A DNA stretch of 64,000 nt from Hydractinia symbiolongicarpus (GCF_029227915.1 NC_079876.1:6510001-6574000), one strand, 5' to 3'; numbered from the stretch's first letter, positions 48,361-60,436 are shown. Notes: generated from the letters alone by a model not told the origin. Made by a program: numbers and translations.

Positions 48361-49885
48361 CTTGTTAATAATAATGCTACACTAGCTGTTTCCCGTGGAA
48401 AAATCCGCTGTATTTCTCATTTAATCGATGTAATAGATACACGTCCATCAAAAGTCAAACAATACAGCAGTGCGAATCTTACAATCTGCATTATCATATA
48501 AATGACCAAAAAAATTGAAAATATGTCCAACAACTGCAGTATATATGTGACATTTAAAATCTAGATCTACTAAAATTACTTGCAGAATTCCCGTGGAAGA
48601 ATCCACTGAATCTTTCATTAAACCGATGTAAGGCATACCAAACAAAAACATACACCACAGTAATTTAAATTTTCAAAACTAACTCGTACATTTCAGCCTC
48701 GACCCGGCTGTTCGTCTCTTTTATAACGGGATGGCAAAAAGAGAAAGCTCTGGGAGCGAGGTTGCTCACAATCTGAATTATTCTATGTTGATAAATGTGG
48801 AACAAAAAAAAAAAAAGGAAAATGTACGTAAAAGCAGAATACACTAAAACTATATACTTGCTTTGCCATTCCAGAAGTACACCAGAGGAAGAAAGGATAC
48901 CAAATATTAAAAAAAATATATAATGCCTTAATAAAGAAATCCTGCTATAAGTTAATCAATTTTGTGCGTCATACAAATGTTTATATTTAAAACAAACAAT
49001 TAAGCTTAGACATATTCTTAGGATATTCTAAACTTCTGACCCATTTTTCAGAGTATATTTTGCAAAATAAGGGCTTAAAGAAAATATTTTCAGGCTCAAG
49101 ACACAACAAGAAACTTAATACTTAAGGGAAAATTTAGTTCTGAAAGAAACGGCTAAAAATCGTTATACACCCAAATTCATTTCTTTACTAAATAATCTAA
49201 ACAACACACCTGCTTTTCTTTCGCTTCTCAGTAGGTAGCTAGTTTGCTAGCGTTCTCTCAATAAAACTGCAATCAGTTTTTTACTTCGAATACTAAACTT
49301 TGCTTCATCCCAAAGAGAACGAATAGAAAATGTATAATTGACTGATACATTTCCAATCAGTTCTCTTTGTGATGTTAAATCATCCTACGTTAGAAATATA
49401 TCTAACTATCAACACCAACTTCGTTCGACAACAACAGTTTTTTTTTTCATTTCAGATTCGAATTACATTCATAGTCGAATTCGATATATTTTCTATAAAA
49501 GGAAGCAACCTCGGTCTCCCACACAAAAATGATGTTTAAGCTAACCTTAAGACGAGTAAGCATTGGCATGCCTTGTTTGAAATAACTTTTTTCAGGATTA
49601 CTTCAAAAAAGAGACAACCTTCTTCGTTTCGGTTTCCTTTTTCAGTTGATAAACAACTTGTTTCCGTGGGGTACGGCACATTGTAAACCGGAGGTAAGAT
49701 TAAATAGTAACCCCCTGACTTGCGTTTTTTTAACTTGTAAATTTTAGCGTAACGCCACGCTTTCGGGACACAATGCATGAGCCATAAGAAAGTGACCCGT
49801 AATTTTTTGTCCTTGGCCTCACCGTGCGCACACACACAAGGCGTATTAATATATAGATACACCTCAATGCTTTCTTTTTTTTAAA
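48361..49885. other. Intergenic or intronic, no supportable feature
   Basis: AT-rich. Open frames here lack domains. If the SET gene continues to the right, this is part of its intron. Confidence 0.35.
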
Positions 49886-51277
49886 TTGAAAGATTACATA
49901 GAAGCGCCTAACTGTTTGCCGCATGAAGATATTAAATCATCTTTGACAGCATTCGAAATAAAGTTATGCCAGAGTTTGAAACGTGTGGAGTTGAGAGGAA
50001 AACGTGGACGAAAGGTCCCTATGATATTGACAAAATCGAATGAAAAGGCAATTGCACTGCTTAACAAAACAAGAGGTGAAGTGGGTATTTCTGAAGAAAA
50101 TCCTTATGTATTTAGTGTACCGACCAGGGGTTCTTTGCAATTCTTGCGAGGCAATGATGCTTTAAGAAAAAATGTTTCACCTTTAACACTGAAGTGTCCA
50201 GATGCAATTACATCAACAAAATTGCGAAAACACATCGCAACATTGAGTCAACTGCTTAACTTGGAAGAACGGGAACTGGAAATGCTGGCTTCTTACATGG
50301 GGCATGACATTAAAGTTCATCGAGAATATTATAGATTGCCAGAAGATACCTTGCAGTTGGCGAAATGCGGAAAATCAGTTAATTTCCTTGGTCCATAAGG
50401 ACTTATGGACCAAGAAAAATTGACTGATTTTGCTGGCAAGAGTTTAAAAGACGTTGAGATCGATTTGGGTAAGTTTTCGATCCTTTATCTCTTCCAGGAT
50501 TGTAGGGTAACAATTTATGATAGCCAACTACATAGACCGACCTGTATTAATAATATATAACAGATGTTGACGTTCACTTCCCTCCATAACTTTCTAACAT
50601 TAAAAAAAAGCACAAAAAGGATTCTGCATTCTTTATTGTACATATGAAAGTATTCTCTTCATACCACAATTTTTTAGAAATCGATGACAATGAATTAGTG
50701 CAAGACGACGAGGATAGTAAAGAAGAATTGAACGGAGAAGAAGAAGAAGAAGAAGAGGAACAAGACGAAGCTGCAATCACCACTAAAAATGGTATGTCAT
50801 TAGAATGAAAAAAAAAATCAATTTAGGGAATCCGTGATAGTGCATCAGTGGATTTTTTTTGTCATATTGATCGCTTTGAAGTCTTGCTTTCAAACTACCA
50901 AGGTGAAGTATTTGTCCAAAGATATAATTTTAAGAATCAGGGTGAAATTTAGAAAAAATGAATTCTTATCTTGTGGTTGTTTAAATGTAAACCTGTTCCT
51001 GAGCACTAATATTGTAGTGAATTTGTTTTATAGTATTCGATAGTATTCGAACCAAGGGCACAGAAAAGAAGACGGGTCGAAGAAAATTTAATAAAGAACA
51101 ACAAGAACAAATACAAAAACACATGAAAACGTTTTTGAATCTTGGAAAAACTCCTGGGAAACAAGCATGTGAAGATTGCATGTTGAAGAGTGGCTCGATT
51201 TTTAAAAACTTTACATGAAAAGATATCAAATTTTTTGTATATAATAAGAACATCTCTAACTCTCGGATAAAGAAAAT
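49886..51277 (+). pseudogene. Tyrosine-recombinase-like element protein, 3' part
   Basis: Exon from about 49,890 (acceptor aaattgaaag) to 50,398. It has AFEIKLCQSLKRVELRGKRG RKVPMILT, then the recombinase box-II-like end: STKLRKHIATLSQLL (Arg), ASYMGHDIKVHREYYRLPED (GH...H-R-x-x-Y). The frame stops at TAA right after. Downstream in other frames come a short segment to a GTAAGT donor (about 50,470), an acidic exon (50,679-50,790, ELNGEEEEEEEEQDEAAITT) and a final exon from about 51,045 (GRRKFNKEQQEQIQKHMKTF, CEDCMLKSGS, then T*KDIKFFVYN with TGA at 51,217 for a conserved Trp). I know this arrangement from many uncharacterised metazoan proteins, probably transposon-derived. The 5' half is missing. 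Confidence 0.65.
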
Positions 51278-51795
51278 ATAGTTTCTCCAGATATTGATTG
51301 AGAGTCAGGGTTAAATTCAAAAAAACAAATTACTTCGATCTTATGCTGATATTTAGTGATGCATTTCGACGCTGGTCAATTCAAAAGTCCACACAAATTT
51401 TGAATAAAATAGAACTGCCACATCGCAAATTATTTTTGAGAATCCGAGTAAGTCTCTCGTCCCAATTATTTCATCCTTAAGGTAGGAGAAAGTAGTATTT
51501 GAAAAGTCGATATGCTGAGGCCTTGACATGGTAAGATTGCTTTATTATAATCTTAGGTTTTGTTTTGAATTTTTTTCTAAAGTTTTTATTGTCTTCAGAA
51601 ACTCGCGAGCTCACTGTGTTTCCAAAAATTTATCCATATCGCGTTATTCGTCAAGTCTTATTTTTCTCCATTCTGTTGAAGTTTTGTTTTATCATAATAG
51701 GTTAATTTATTTATTTTTTCGATTTATTATCGATCCAATGGGGGTTTAGCAGTGTGCCCAGCACTTCTAAAGTAATAAATACCTTAAAAGAAGTA
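51278..51795. other. Intergenic, no supportable feature
   Basis: AT-rich, no coding signal. Confidence 0.35.
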
Positions 51796-52085
51796 GTGAG
51801 ACGGGAATTAATTTTCGCGAAACGGTGTTTTGAAAAAGTTTTTTCGGAGATTTTTTTGCCTTACAAGAGATTTTTGAGTAGAAAGTGTTGATTTATAATG
51901 CCGGAAGACATATTTTGCATACAAATGTGGGTTCTGTATATATTTCGTCATCAGTTTGAGAGAATTTAGTCAGATTTCTTTTGCGACAATTAATTTTCGT
52001 GATCAAATATTTCGCGAGAATTTATTTTCGCAAATTCAACGAAAATTCGCGAAAATTTCTTTCAGCGAAAATTACCGCTTTTAAA
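51796..52085. repeat. Element rich in aattaattttcgcgaa motifs
   Basis: The left end gggaattaattttcgcgaaa and several copies of tttcgcgaa/gcgaaaatt at 51,985-52,080 in both orientations suggest a degraded MITE related to the small element at 15,001-15,119. Confidence 0.45.
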
Positions 52086-52618
52086 ATAACTTAAAAGATG
52101 TGATTTTGGACATTTGTATAATCGTTAAATTTTGTTCCTCTAAACACACAGCCGATAATAAGCTATAGGAACTTGATGAAAAAAACGACTACTCATGTAA
52201 AGAACATTCTTAATGATTTAATGATTTAATCTTAATCACCTTAGGTTTAAGCCATGGATCCATTAGAATTATTGGAAACATGGTTGTGTCTGCAGATACC
52301 CATATATAACAAAATTATATTTCCTAAAAAATCACACCATGTTTTCCTTATGGACAAAAAGACTATGACTGTTTCATTTCATACGATAGAAATCATTTGG
52401 TGTTACCATTTATTGTGAGATAAGTTGCCTACTTAGTTCCCGGAAAATAACCATGAATTTTTAGTACATTTTCCCCGATATCTCTTGAAATTTGTTTTGA
52501 AATACTCTAATTGCAAAATCATTCGACAAACTGTCTAGGTATTGATTAAAAACATATTTTCGTCCAGAACGTAGGTTCCTTCATATTTATAGTGTTTCAC
52601 CTTCACGACTGCATTTTG
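52086..52618. other. Intergenic, no supportable feature
   Basis: AT-rich, no coding signal. Confidence 0.35.
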
Positions 52619-53011
52619 ACACGTCCTCTAGCTTTTGTTAGCAATTTTGGTAATTTAATAGACCTTTATAATATACAAAATAATATTTTAACTTTTTATT
52701 GTATAGGTCTTTTTTGTTAGAATACGAAAAAATTTGTTCACACACATTGCATTTTTCCCAGTGCTCCTCACAATGCAACTCTCAGCAAGCCATTAGTGTT
52801 ACACTCGGTACTCACGTAATTTTCAAGTTTGTATTAAATGAGTGTGATATGCTTTTAGCAAATCGCTATCATTATTTCTCCAATAATCTGAAAAATTGGA
52901 TTGAGAATGCAACTAGTTCTGAAATTATTAACATTTCATATATGTCCTCGTTTAGTTGTTCTCAGGAAGTGTCCTCACTTAATACGGTTAGTGTGTGTGT
53001 GTGTGTGTGTG
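52619..53011 (+). repeat. GTCCTC-family repeat ending in (TG)n
   Basis: Contains acgtcctctagc, tatgtcctcgttta and gtgtcctcacttaata and ends in a (tg) run at about 52,988-53,011, as in the copy at 36.4 kb. Confidence 0.5.
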
Positions 53012-53019
53012 TCAGTCTG

Positions 53020-53300
53020 TAACAGGCAAAGTGGATGTGTTCATTTTCCTTTGATGTCGTCGAAAAAGTTGTCTGAGAACCTTAATTTTCTGACGTTACG
53101 GCGCGACGTCAATAATACTGCTTTAACATGAATGTCTTATAATAATAAAAAGTGTATGTGACGGTCATAGTGGATATCCTCATTTTCCTTTAATATCGCC
53201 GAAATTTTCTTTGAAGTCGCCGAAAAAATTATGTCTTAAATGTTAAACTTTATGACGTTACGGCGCGACGTCAATAACACTAGTTTAACGTCAATATCCT
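53020..53300 (+). repeat. Diverged tandem duplication
   Basis: The block attttcctttgatgtcgtcg ... gacgttacggcgcgacgtca ataat...ctttaac occurs at about 53,042-53,130 and again at about 53,183-53,292. The exact core gacgttacggcgcgacgtcaa is common to both. Confidence 0.65.
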
Positions 53301-53326
53301 ATATTAAATTAATGAAGCCATTACAT

Positions 53327-53665
53327 GGCCTTTAAAATTTGAGGCCAAATAACTTGGAAACAAGGTCGTGACGTCAATGATTTTTCACTGCGTGGGTAAC
53401 TAGCGACCACCTAAGACCAATTTGGGTAATTTTCCCCAACATAGGTCCCCAAATCCGTTTCGGAATAGGCAGGTTGATGACGTCATCAAAAAACCCTAAT
53501 ATCCCTGCAACCATTTGTCAAAGACGCATGGTCCTATACATTTTCTTGATCAGCGTTTCAAGATCTATACGATGAAGGCAACAGGTATACAAATTCCTAA
53601 AAAAATTTTTAAGGTTTTGACGGGTTTTTGCTGACGTCAGCAAAATTTTTAATCCCTGATAACTC
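53327..53665 (+). repeat. Left copy of a 340-bp direct repeat
   Basis: Matches 55,207-55,545 in the same orientation: caaataacttggaaac, accaatttgggtaa, gtccccaaatccgttt, gttgatgacgtcatcaaaa, gatcagcgtttcaagatcta, tacgatgaaggcaacaggta. Starts 1.88 kb apart, enclosing a retroelement fragment. Confidence 0.8.
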
Positions 53666-53820
53666 TCTTTTTATTGACCTTTTGCCTAAGTGGATTTCTC
53701 CACGGGCTTTTATAGACTAGTATCCTATATAAAATTAATGAAGCCATTACAGTGCACTTAAAACTTTAGTTGGCAGTAAAGCTTTTTTTTAAGTAGTTTC
53801 CATTTTCTGTTGGTAGTGAA

Positions 53821-54907
53821 GCTTTCAAACGTAAATATGTGGAAGAGAGAGTGAAAAACCGGATTTTAGAAGCGGAAACGTTGTCTAAAATTGGAGAAGC
53901 TTATCCGCATGCTGCTTACGCTGTCTTCGTACATGGATATTGAATGGATATGTTTGCAACGACTGGGAGAGATTATTACCCTCTCTTCCAGTTAAATATG
54001 GATGATTAGCAATATTTGATCCGTCCAAACGTTGCGTCACTGAGTACAGCAATTCTAGCCTCCTGACAAGTAAAATGGTTGAAAAAGTGAAATGTCAAGA
54101 CGATATTAATGACGAATTAATAGAGGACGTATTGAAGAAGCGAAAAAATGAAATTAAAACATAAAGAGGAAGACTTGTGAAATGACGTTAACATCAATAA
54201 AAAAGTCGTTGACTAACTAAACTAAACTAAAAGTAAGAGCGCTCGAGGCTTCTTTGGGAACTGGTGCTTCGAGTTGGTTGAATACCTTGGCAATTAGAGA
54301 ACATGGATTTGTTTTGGATAAACAATCATTTTGGGACAGTTTATTCATATGATACTGCATCCTGCTAAGGCGATTACCATCCAGATGTGTTTGTGGTGTT
54401 TCTTTTACAATTAAACACGCGCTATTCTGTCCAAAAGGTTGTCTCATAACATTACGACACAACAAAATCCGAGACTTCACTGCCGAACTACTTCAGGAAT
54501 GTTTTAAGGACGTGAGAATAGAGCCCGTATTACAGGAAATCGCTGGTGAACAGTTTTCTTCATCAACCATAACTACTGACGAGACACGAGTAGACGTAGC
54601 TGCTAGAGGATTTTAGATCAGAGAGCAAATGGCTTTTTTTGATGTAAAAGTTTTTAACCCAACGGCTAAAATGCACCTGAACCGTGATCTGAAAGCATGC
54701 TACAAAACCAATGAGTCAACTAAAATAAGATCGTATAATGCAAGACTCAATACTGTTGATCAAGGATCATTCACTCCCCTAATCTTCACGTATTTTGGAA
54801 GGGTGTCTCGAGAATGTGCTACGTTTTACAGCAAACTGTCTTGTTCGATTGCTGAAAAGCGAAATGAATCAGTGAGTATCACGAAAAATTGGCTGAGAAC
54901 TGGATAA
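53821..54907 (+). pseudogene. Retroelement polyprotein C-terminal fragment
   Basis: Order: YVEERVKNRILEAETLSKIG ... AYAVFVHGY, then VKYG(D)*LAIFDPSKRCV...YSNSSLLTSKMVEKV, then ALEASLGTGASSWLNTLAIR, LLRRLPSRCVCGVSFTIKHA, ECFKDVRIEPVLQEIAGEQF, DETRVDVAARGF*IREQMAFFDVKVFN, DQGSFTPLIFTYFG. The D-x-R-x-D ... FFDVKV pattern looks like a restriction-enzyme-like fold. Known from memory as the end of reverse-transcriptase polyproteins frequent in cnidarians. Several stops: the TGA at about 54,349 replaces an expected Arg (CGA to TGA), and the TAG at 54,615 replaces an expected Trp. A second, shorter copy is at 7.4-8.0 kb. Confidence 0.65.
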
Positions 54908-55206
54908 AGTTTCAATGTGCTAAGATGAAAGCTACTTTGTATTCGTAGATCGAGAGGAGTAAAGTCTGAAGCATCGCTAGTTCGCGACACAGACGTAAAC
55001 ATTGTGCCGTTTGAAAGCAGATTGGTTTGTGAATAAGTTGAACTGTTAAATCATTACCAAGTTGCGTGCAATGTTTACTTTTATATGTTTCTTTGTTATC
55101 TTTCCACATATAACGTCTATGTACTTTTGTGTTTTTTGTTGTAGACAGGTTGATGAAAAAGAAAATTATACATGATTAAAACAAAAAAACAAAACAAAAA
55201 AAACTT

Positions 55207-55545
55207 AAAACTTTGAGCTCAAATAACTTGGAAACGAGGTGGTAACGTCAATGATTTTCATCGTTTGGGTAACTAGGGACCACTTAGGACCAATTTGGGT
55301 AAGTTTCCCAAACCTGGGTCCCCAAATCCGTTTTGGAATGAATGGGTTGATGACGTCATCAAAACCCTTTAAACCCTAATATCTCTGCAAGCGTTTGTCA
55401 AAAGTATATGATCCTATACATTTTCAGGATCAGCGTTTCAAGATCTATACGATGAAGGCAACAGGTATACATATTTCTAAAAAATATTTTTTTCGGTTTT
55501 GACGGCCCATTGCTGACTTCAGCAAAATATTTAAACCCCAAAATC
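55207..55545 (+). repeat. Right copy of the 340-bp direct repeat
   Basis: See the left copy at 53,327. The two differ at perhaps one base in ten by eye, so the duplication is not recent. Confidence 0.8.
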
Positions 55546-56515
55546 TGATTAAGCGCTCACCAAAACCACATGATCATATACATATTTTTTGATCAGCAGT
55601 TTAAGCTCTACAAAATGGAGGCAACGTGAAACCAACTTTTTCTGTGTGTGTGGATGGGTTGCTAAGGTGATCAAAATTCAAACAACGCTTCGGCCTTCCG
55701 TTTTGCCAACATTCACTGTTAGTATTTGACTATTCTTTAGATAGCTAACTTTTAGTGCCGCACACATGTGGCCCAATAACTAGCCAGGAGGCTGAAGGGA
55801 AATGGTCTTTAGCTAGCAAACGTTACTTTTCTACTAGTGAGCTAGCTAAAAGTTACTGCATGCTATGCAAATATTTATTTATGCTGTAGGGAATTGTTTT
55901 TTAGTAAGCCAGGTGGAATTCACAGCTTCGTCTGGAAAGTATATATATAGCTATAGCTAACTAAATACTGTCACACTGCTAAACACTTATTTTCCCATAA
56001 AAATATAAATTGGTGTTTCCTACTAACGCTCAACGATAGGCTATTCTACTTTATATCTCGTGGAATAAGACGCGGTGAAAAAACGTGTATTTATAAATGT
56101 TGTTAATTAACTATATTTCATCCAACTTTAGGAGCATAAGCTTTTGCAAGTTTCAAGTACTTCGAGTCCTACTTATGTTGGAAATTGTGAAGCAATCTCG
56201 CAAAAGTTTATTCCTGAGAATAAATTTATAATCATTTCATTTGCATTAAAAGTTCTTTATGTAAGAACTAAAAATTGCGGCAGCAAAAAATTTGTTTGAA
56301 AATAAAAGTAGTAGAAAATGTTAAAATTTTCATCGAGGTAATCCAATCAAGGAAAACACCCCACATATGGTGGGGTATTTGTTACCACGTGCCAAGACAG
56401 GTTCAGAGCTAGCTTCGAGAGCTCTGGGGACAAGAATGGTGAAAAAGGTGATCCGATTAATCTTTAAATATTTATCAGAATCTTTTCAAAAGGACAGGTT
56501 AATACTGTGACTAAC
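55546..56515. other. Intergenic; short inverted motif at 56,371
   Basis: AT-rich with several gctagcta patches. A small hairpin (accccacatatggtggggt) lies at about 56,369-56,387. No coding signal. Confidence 0.4.
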
Positions 56516-58470
56516 TTAGTATTACAGTATATTACTGAATACTACAAAGTATTAAAGTGTATTACCGAATACTACAAAGTATTACAGTGTATTACCGAAT
56601 AATACAAGGTATTACAGTGTATTACTGAATACTACAAGGTATTACAGTATAATACTGAATACTACAAAGTATTATCGTGTATTAATGAATACTACAAGGT
56701 GTTACAGTGTATTACTGAATACTACAACGTATTACAGCATATTGCCGAATACTACAAGGTATTACAGTGAACTACAAGGTATTAACAGTGTATTCCCGAA
56801 TACTATAAAGCATTACAGTGTCTTACTGAATACTACATAGTATTACAGTGTATTACTGAATACTACAACATATTACAGTGTATTACTGAATACTACAAAG
56901 TATTACAGCATATTACCGAATACTACAAGGTATTACAGTGTATTACTGAATACTACAAGGTACTACAGTGTATTACCAAATACCACAAGGTATTACAGTG
57001 TACTACAAAGTAATACAGTGTATTACAGTGTACTACAAAGTATTACAGTGTATTACTGAACACTACATAGTATTACAGTGTATTACTTAATACTACAAGG
57101 TATTACAGTGTATTACTGAAAGCTACAAAGTATTACAGTATAATACTGAATACTACAAAGTATTACAGTGTATTACTGAATACTACAAGGTATTACAGTG
57201 TATTACCGAATACTACAAGGTATTACAGTGTATTACTGAATACTACAACATATTACAGTGTATTAATGAATACTACAAGGTATTACAGTGTATTACTGAA
57301 TACTACAACGTATTACAGCATATTACCGAATACTACAAGGTATTACAGTGAACTACAAGGTATTACAGTGTATTCCCGAATACTATAAAGCATTACAGTG
57401 TCTTACTAAATACTACATAGTATTACAGTGTATTACTGAATACTACAACATATTACAGTGTATTACTGAATACTACAAAGTATTACAGCATATTACCGAA
57501 TACTACAAGGTATTACAGTGTATTACTGAATACTACAAGGTACTACAGTGTATTACCAAATACCACAAGGTATTACAGTGTACTACAAAGTAATACAGTG
57601 TATTACAGTGTACTACAAAGTATTACAGTGTATTACTGAACACTACATAGTATTACAGTGTATTACTTAAAACTACAAGGTATTACAGTGTATTACTGAA
57701 AGCTACAAAGTATTACAGTATAATACTGAATACTACAAAGTATTACAGTGTATTACTGAATACTACAAGGTATTACAGTGTATTACCGAATACTACAAGG
57801 TATTACAGTGTATTACTGAATACTACAAGGTATTACAGTGTATTACTAAATGCTACAAGGTATTGCAGTATAGTACTAAATACTACAAGGTATTACAGTG
57901 TATTACTGAATACTACAAGATATTACAGTGTATTACTGAATACTACAAGGTATTACAGTGTATTACTGAATACTACAAAGTATTACAGCATATTACCGAT
58001 TACTACAAGGTATTACAGTGTACTACAAGGTATTACAGTGTATTACCGAATACTGCAAGTTATTACAGTGTATTACTGAATACTACAAGGTATTACAGTG
58101 TATTACTGAATACTACAAAGTATTACAGCATATTACCGAATACTACAAAGTATTACAGTGTACTACAAGGTATTACAGTGTAATACCGAATACTACAAAG
58201 TATTACAGTGTATTACCGAATACTTCAAGGTATTACAGTGTATTACAGTGTACTACAAGGTATTACAGTGTTTTACTAAATATTACAAGGTACTACAGTG
58301 TATTACGGAATACTAAAAGGTATTACAGTGTATTACAGTGTACTACCAGGTATTACAGTGTATTACTGAATACTACAAGGTATTATAGTGTATTTCTGAA
58401 TATACTACAAAGTAATACAGTGTAAAATACGGGATATTATTACGTACTACACCGTATTACTGTATATTGC
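56516..58470 (+). repeat. 30-bp minisatellite array with a 580-bp higher-order repeat
   Basis: About 64 units of tattacagtg/tattactgaa/tactacaagg. Variant units recur in the same order 580 bp apart: tattcccgaatactataaag at 56,791 and 57,371; cactacatag at 57,061 and 57,641; agctacaaag at 57,121 and 57,701. So a block of about 580 bp was duplicated as a whole. Some units are 20 bp rather than 30. Same family as 1.1-1.9 kb, opposite direction. The long open frames across it are not genes. Confidence 0.9.
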
Positions 58471-58640
58471 AAAGATATTATGCTAGACAGTAGTATGTAT
58501 ACCAGGCAGTATTATGTATTAACAACATTACGATGTTGATAAATTGCTTAACGTCGTGTGTCGGATGCCGTTGTCGTCTTGGGAAGAATGCGACAATGTC
58601 GGATAGGACATATTCACAGACTAAATTGATCCTTTCATGA
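58471..58640 (+). repeat. Flank of the minisatellite-bearing repeat
   Basis: Homologous, inverted, to 1,020-1,125 (attaacaacattacgatgttg, gataaattgcttaacgtcg, tgtcggatgccg). Here a 20-bp stretch (accaggcagtattatgtatt) duplicates the neighbouring cagtagtatgt motif. Confidence 0.7.
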
Positions 58641-58892
58641 AGTGCTTCCCGGGGTAGCAAACGTGCTCCACAATTTCGCTTTGCTCTCAAAGCTCAATTG
58701 CTTCGCAAAAACACGCCGGAAAAAAACGTTGTGCGCATCGGGATAAACTAAAAGCACTATCTTCAATACGCACCATAACATTTACGAAAATAATACTTCT
58801 ACATCCTAGGAGGTTTGTTAGATCATTATTAACCTTAGAAATCGGTGCGACCACTAACCAAAAGGCTGTAATAAGAAAAGTTACTGCCGATA

Positions 58893-60165
58893 GCCTAGTT
58901 ATACGATGGCCCCTATGGCTCACTTCTCTTCTCAATAAAAACACTTCTTTTCTTAGTCAAAACACTTCTCTTCTGTATAACAACACTTCTCTTCTGTACA
59001 AGAACACTTCTCTTCTGTATAAAAAACTTCTCTACTTTGATACCCAAAGTTCACTTCCGTTCGAAACACTTCTCTTCCAAGTGCGAAAAAATTCTCTTCC
59101 ATAAGCTTGAAAATTTCCCAGACTGAATCTGGTCCCTAATATATGAATTTATCCAGATCTTGTTTATGAATAAATGGCACACCCCGGGCCCTGCGCGTTT
59201 AAAATAAGATTTTTCGCAGGAAAAACTTTGCGAAATTTCAAGCTATATTCTTATACGGTCCCAGAAGCCTAATACGAGATTGTTTTTTTTTATCTACTTT
59301 CCACTAACTTTGAACTTTTATAATTGCGATTCGGCGAAACTAGAACGTTTTGCGGCTTATGTCCGGGAATAAATATTGATTGTGATTTACAAAAACCAAG
59401 ATATTTTTTTTGTAGCAATAAACATTGTGATGTTTGCTGGGAAAAGAACTCGTGGTTTTCAAAAAACAAGATATATATATTTCTAAAATCCAAGCATTTT
59501 ACATTGTTACAGGTGTTGTATTACATATATCTTTCTACTGCACAAATCAAGGCGATATAATAATCAACAACTTCATGAGCTAAACTCTTCTAGCTCATTA
59601 AGATCTAAAGTTTTTTTAAAAAACTCTCAACCGTATATTTCTGGAACAAAGTACAATGAATCAGTCCTTCCGCGGGGAGCAGTAGCACCTTTGCTTGGTG
59701 CTAACAGATGTTGATGTTCTATCACTACTGCTAGCATGACTTGTGTTAGTTACACAAGACAACGAAGACCTTGTGGCTGATGGTTTTATCGTAGTTGCTG
59801 TCAGGGACGAGCAGGACATTAGATTTTCAAGCTCCTCTTTAACAATTTCACGTACTACAGACTTCATGTTCATGCTTGCTTGACGACGGTTGAAAAAAAT
59901 ATGTCACATGGCGAGGGGACTGGTCCCATGTAATAAACCTCACAAAAGGTTAAAACTACGGACCAATGATGTAAAATTGCGGACCAGATTTTAGAATTCA
60001 AGTTGTAAAGAGCCACATGCAGAGAAGTGTAAGTGCAGAAGGGAAGTGTCAAAGTACCGAAGAGAAGTGTCAAAATACAGAAGAGAAATGTTTCGTTATA
60101 TAGAAGAGAAGTGTTTTTGATTTGGAAGAGAAGTGAGCCATAGGAACCATCGTATAGTTAGGAGA
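58893..60165. mobile_element. Inverted-end DNA element with subterminal acacttctcttctgta repeats
   Basis: About 1.27 kb. The left end (cctagttatacgatggcccc, then tatggctcacttctcttc) is repeated inverted at the right (gaagagaagtgagccatagg, then aaccatcgtatagttagg). Inside each end follow degenerate 20-25-bp tandem copies of aacacttctcttctgtata (left, 58,915-59,105), mirrored as agaagagaagtgt (right, 60,025-60,145). The interior carries a minus-strand Ser/Thr-rich frame at 59,661-59,873 (VREIVKEELENLMSCSSLTA) that may be a remnant of element coding sequence. Confidence 0.75.
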
Positions 60166-60436
60166 TAAATTTTGCCTAATTTGGCTTTCATAGCCTATTT
60201 AGGCTATTCAGTTGTCACGTGACGTACATATAAACATCGTTTAAAAATTCTGTGAAGTTTGCCGGTCTTCCGAACCAGTGTTGTTTCTATTAACTATGGT
60301 GTAATCAATAATATATACAGCGAGACTTATTATAGTTTATTTTTTTGTTTTATTTTTTCATTTTAACATTATGTTTTTGCAGAAAACTTTGTAGCTAAGT
60401 ATCGCCTATAGATAATAAAAACAACATTATTATTTA
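60166..60436. other. Intergenic, no supportable feature
   Basis: AT-rich, no coding signal. Confidence 0.3.

Noticed and set aside
31250-51219. A nuclear genetic code with TGA as Trp
   Set aside because: Normal TGG Trp codons are abundant, the elements carry other decay (frameshifts, a TAG for Trp at 54,615, an Arg CGA to TGA at about 54,349), and no such code is known for animal nuclei.
54217-54480. Minus-strand 87-codon frame
   Set aside because: Antisense of the retroelement segment that reads ALEASLGTGASSWLNTLAIR on the plus strand.
53327-55545. Direct repeats as LTRs of a retrotransposon
   Set aside because: The enclosed fragment is a C-terminal piece of a different retroelement type, repeats lack clear TG...CA ends, and no primer-binding site or other genes lie between. 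Kept only as an observation.
56516-58470. Regular 30-bp repeats as a CRISPR array
   Set aside because: Units are head to tail with no unique spacers, and the sequence is a eukaryotic genome.
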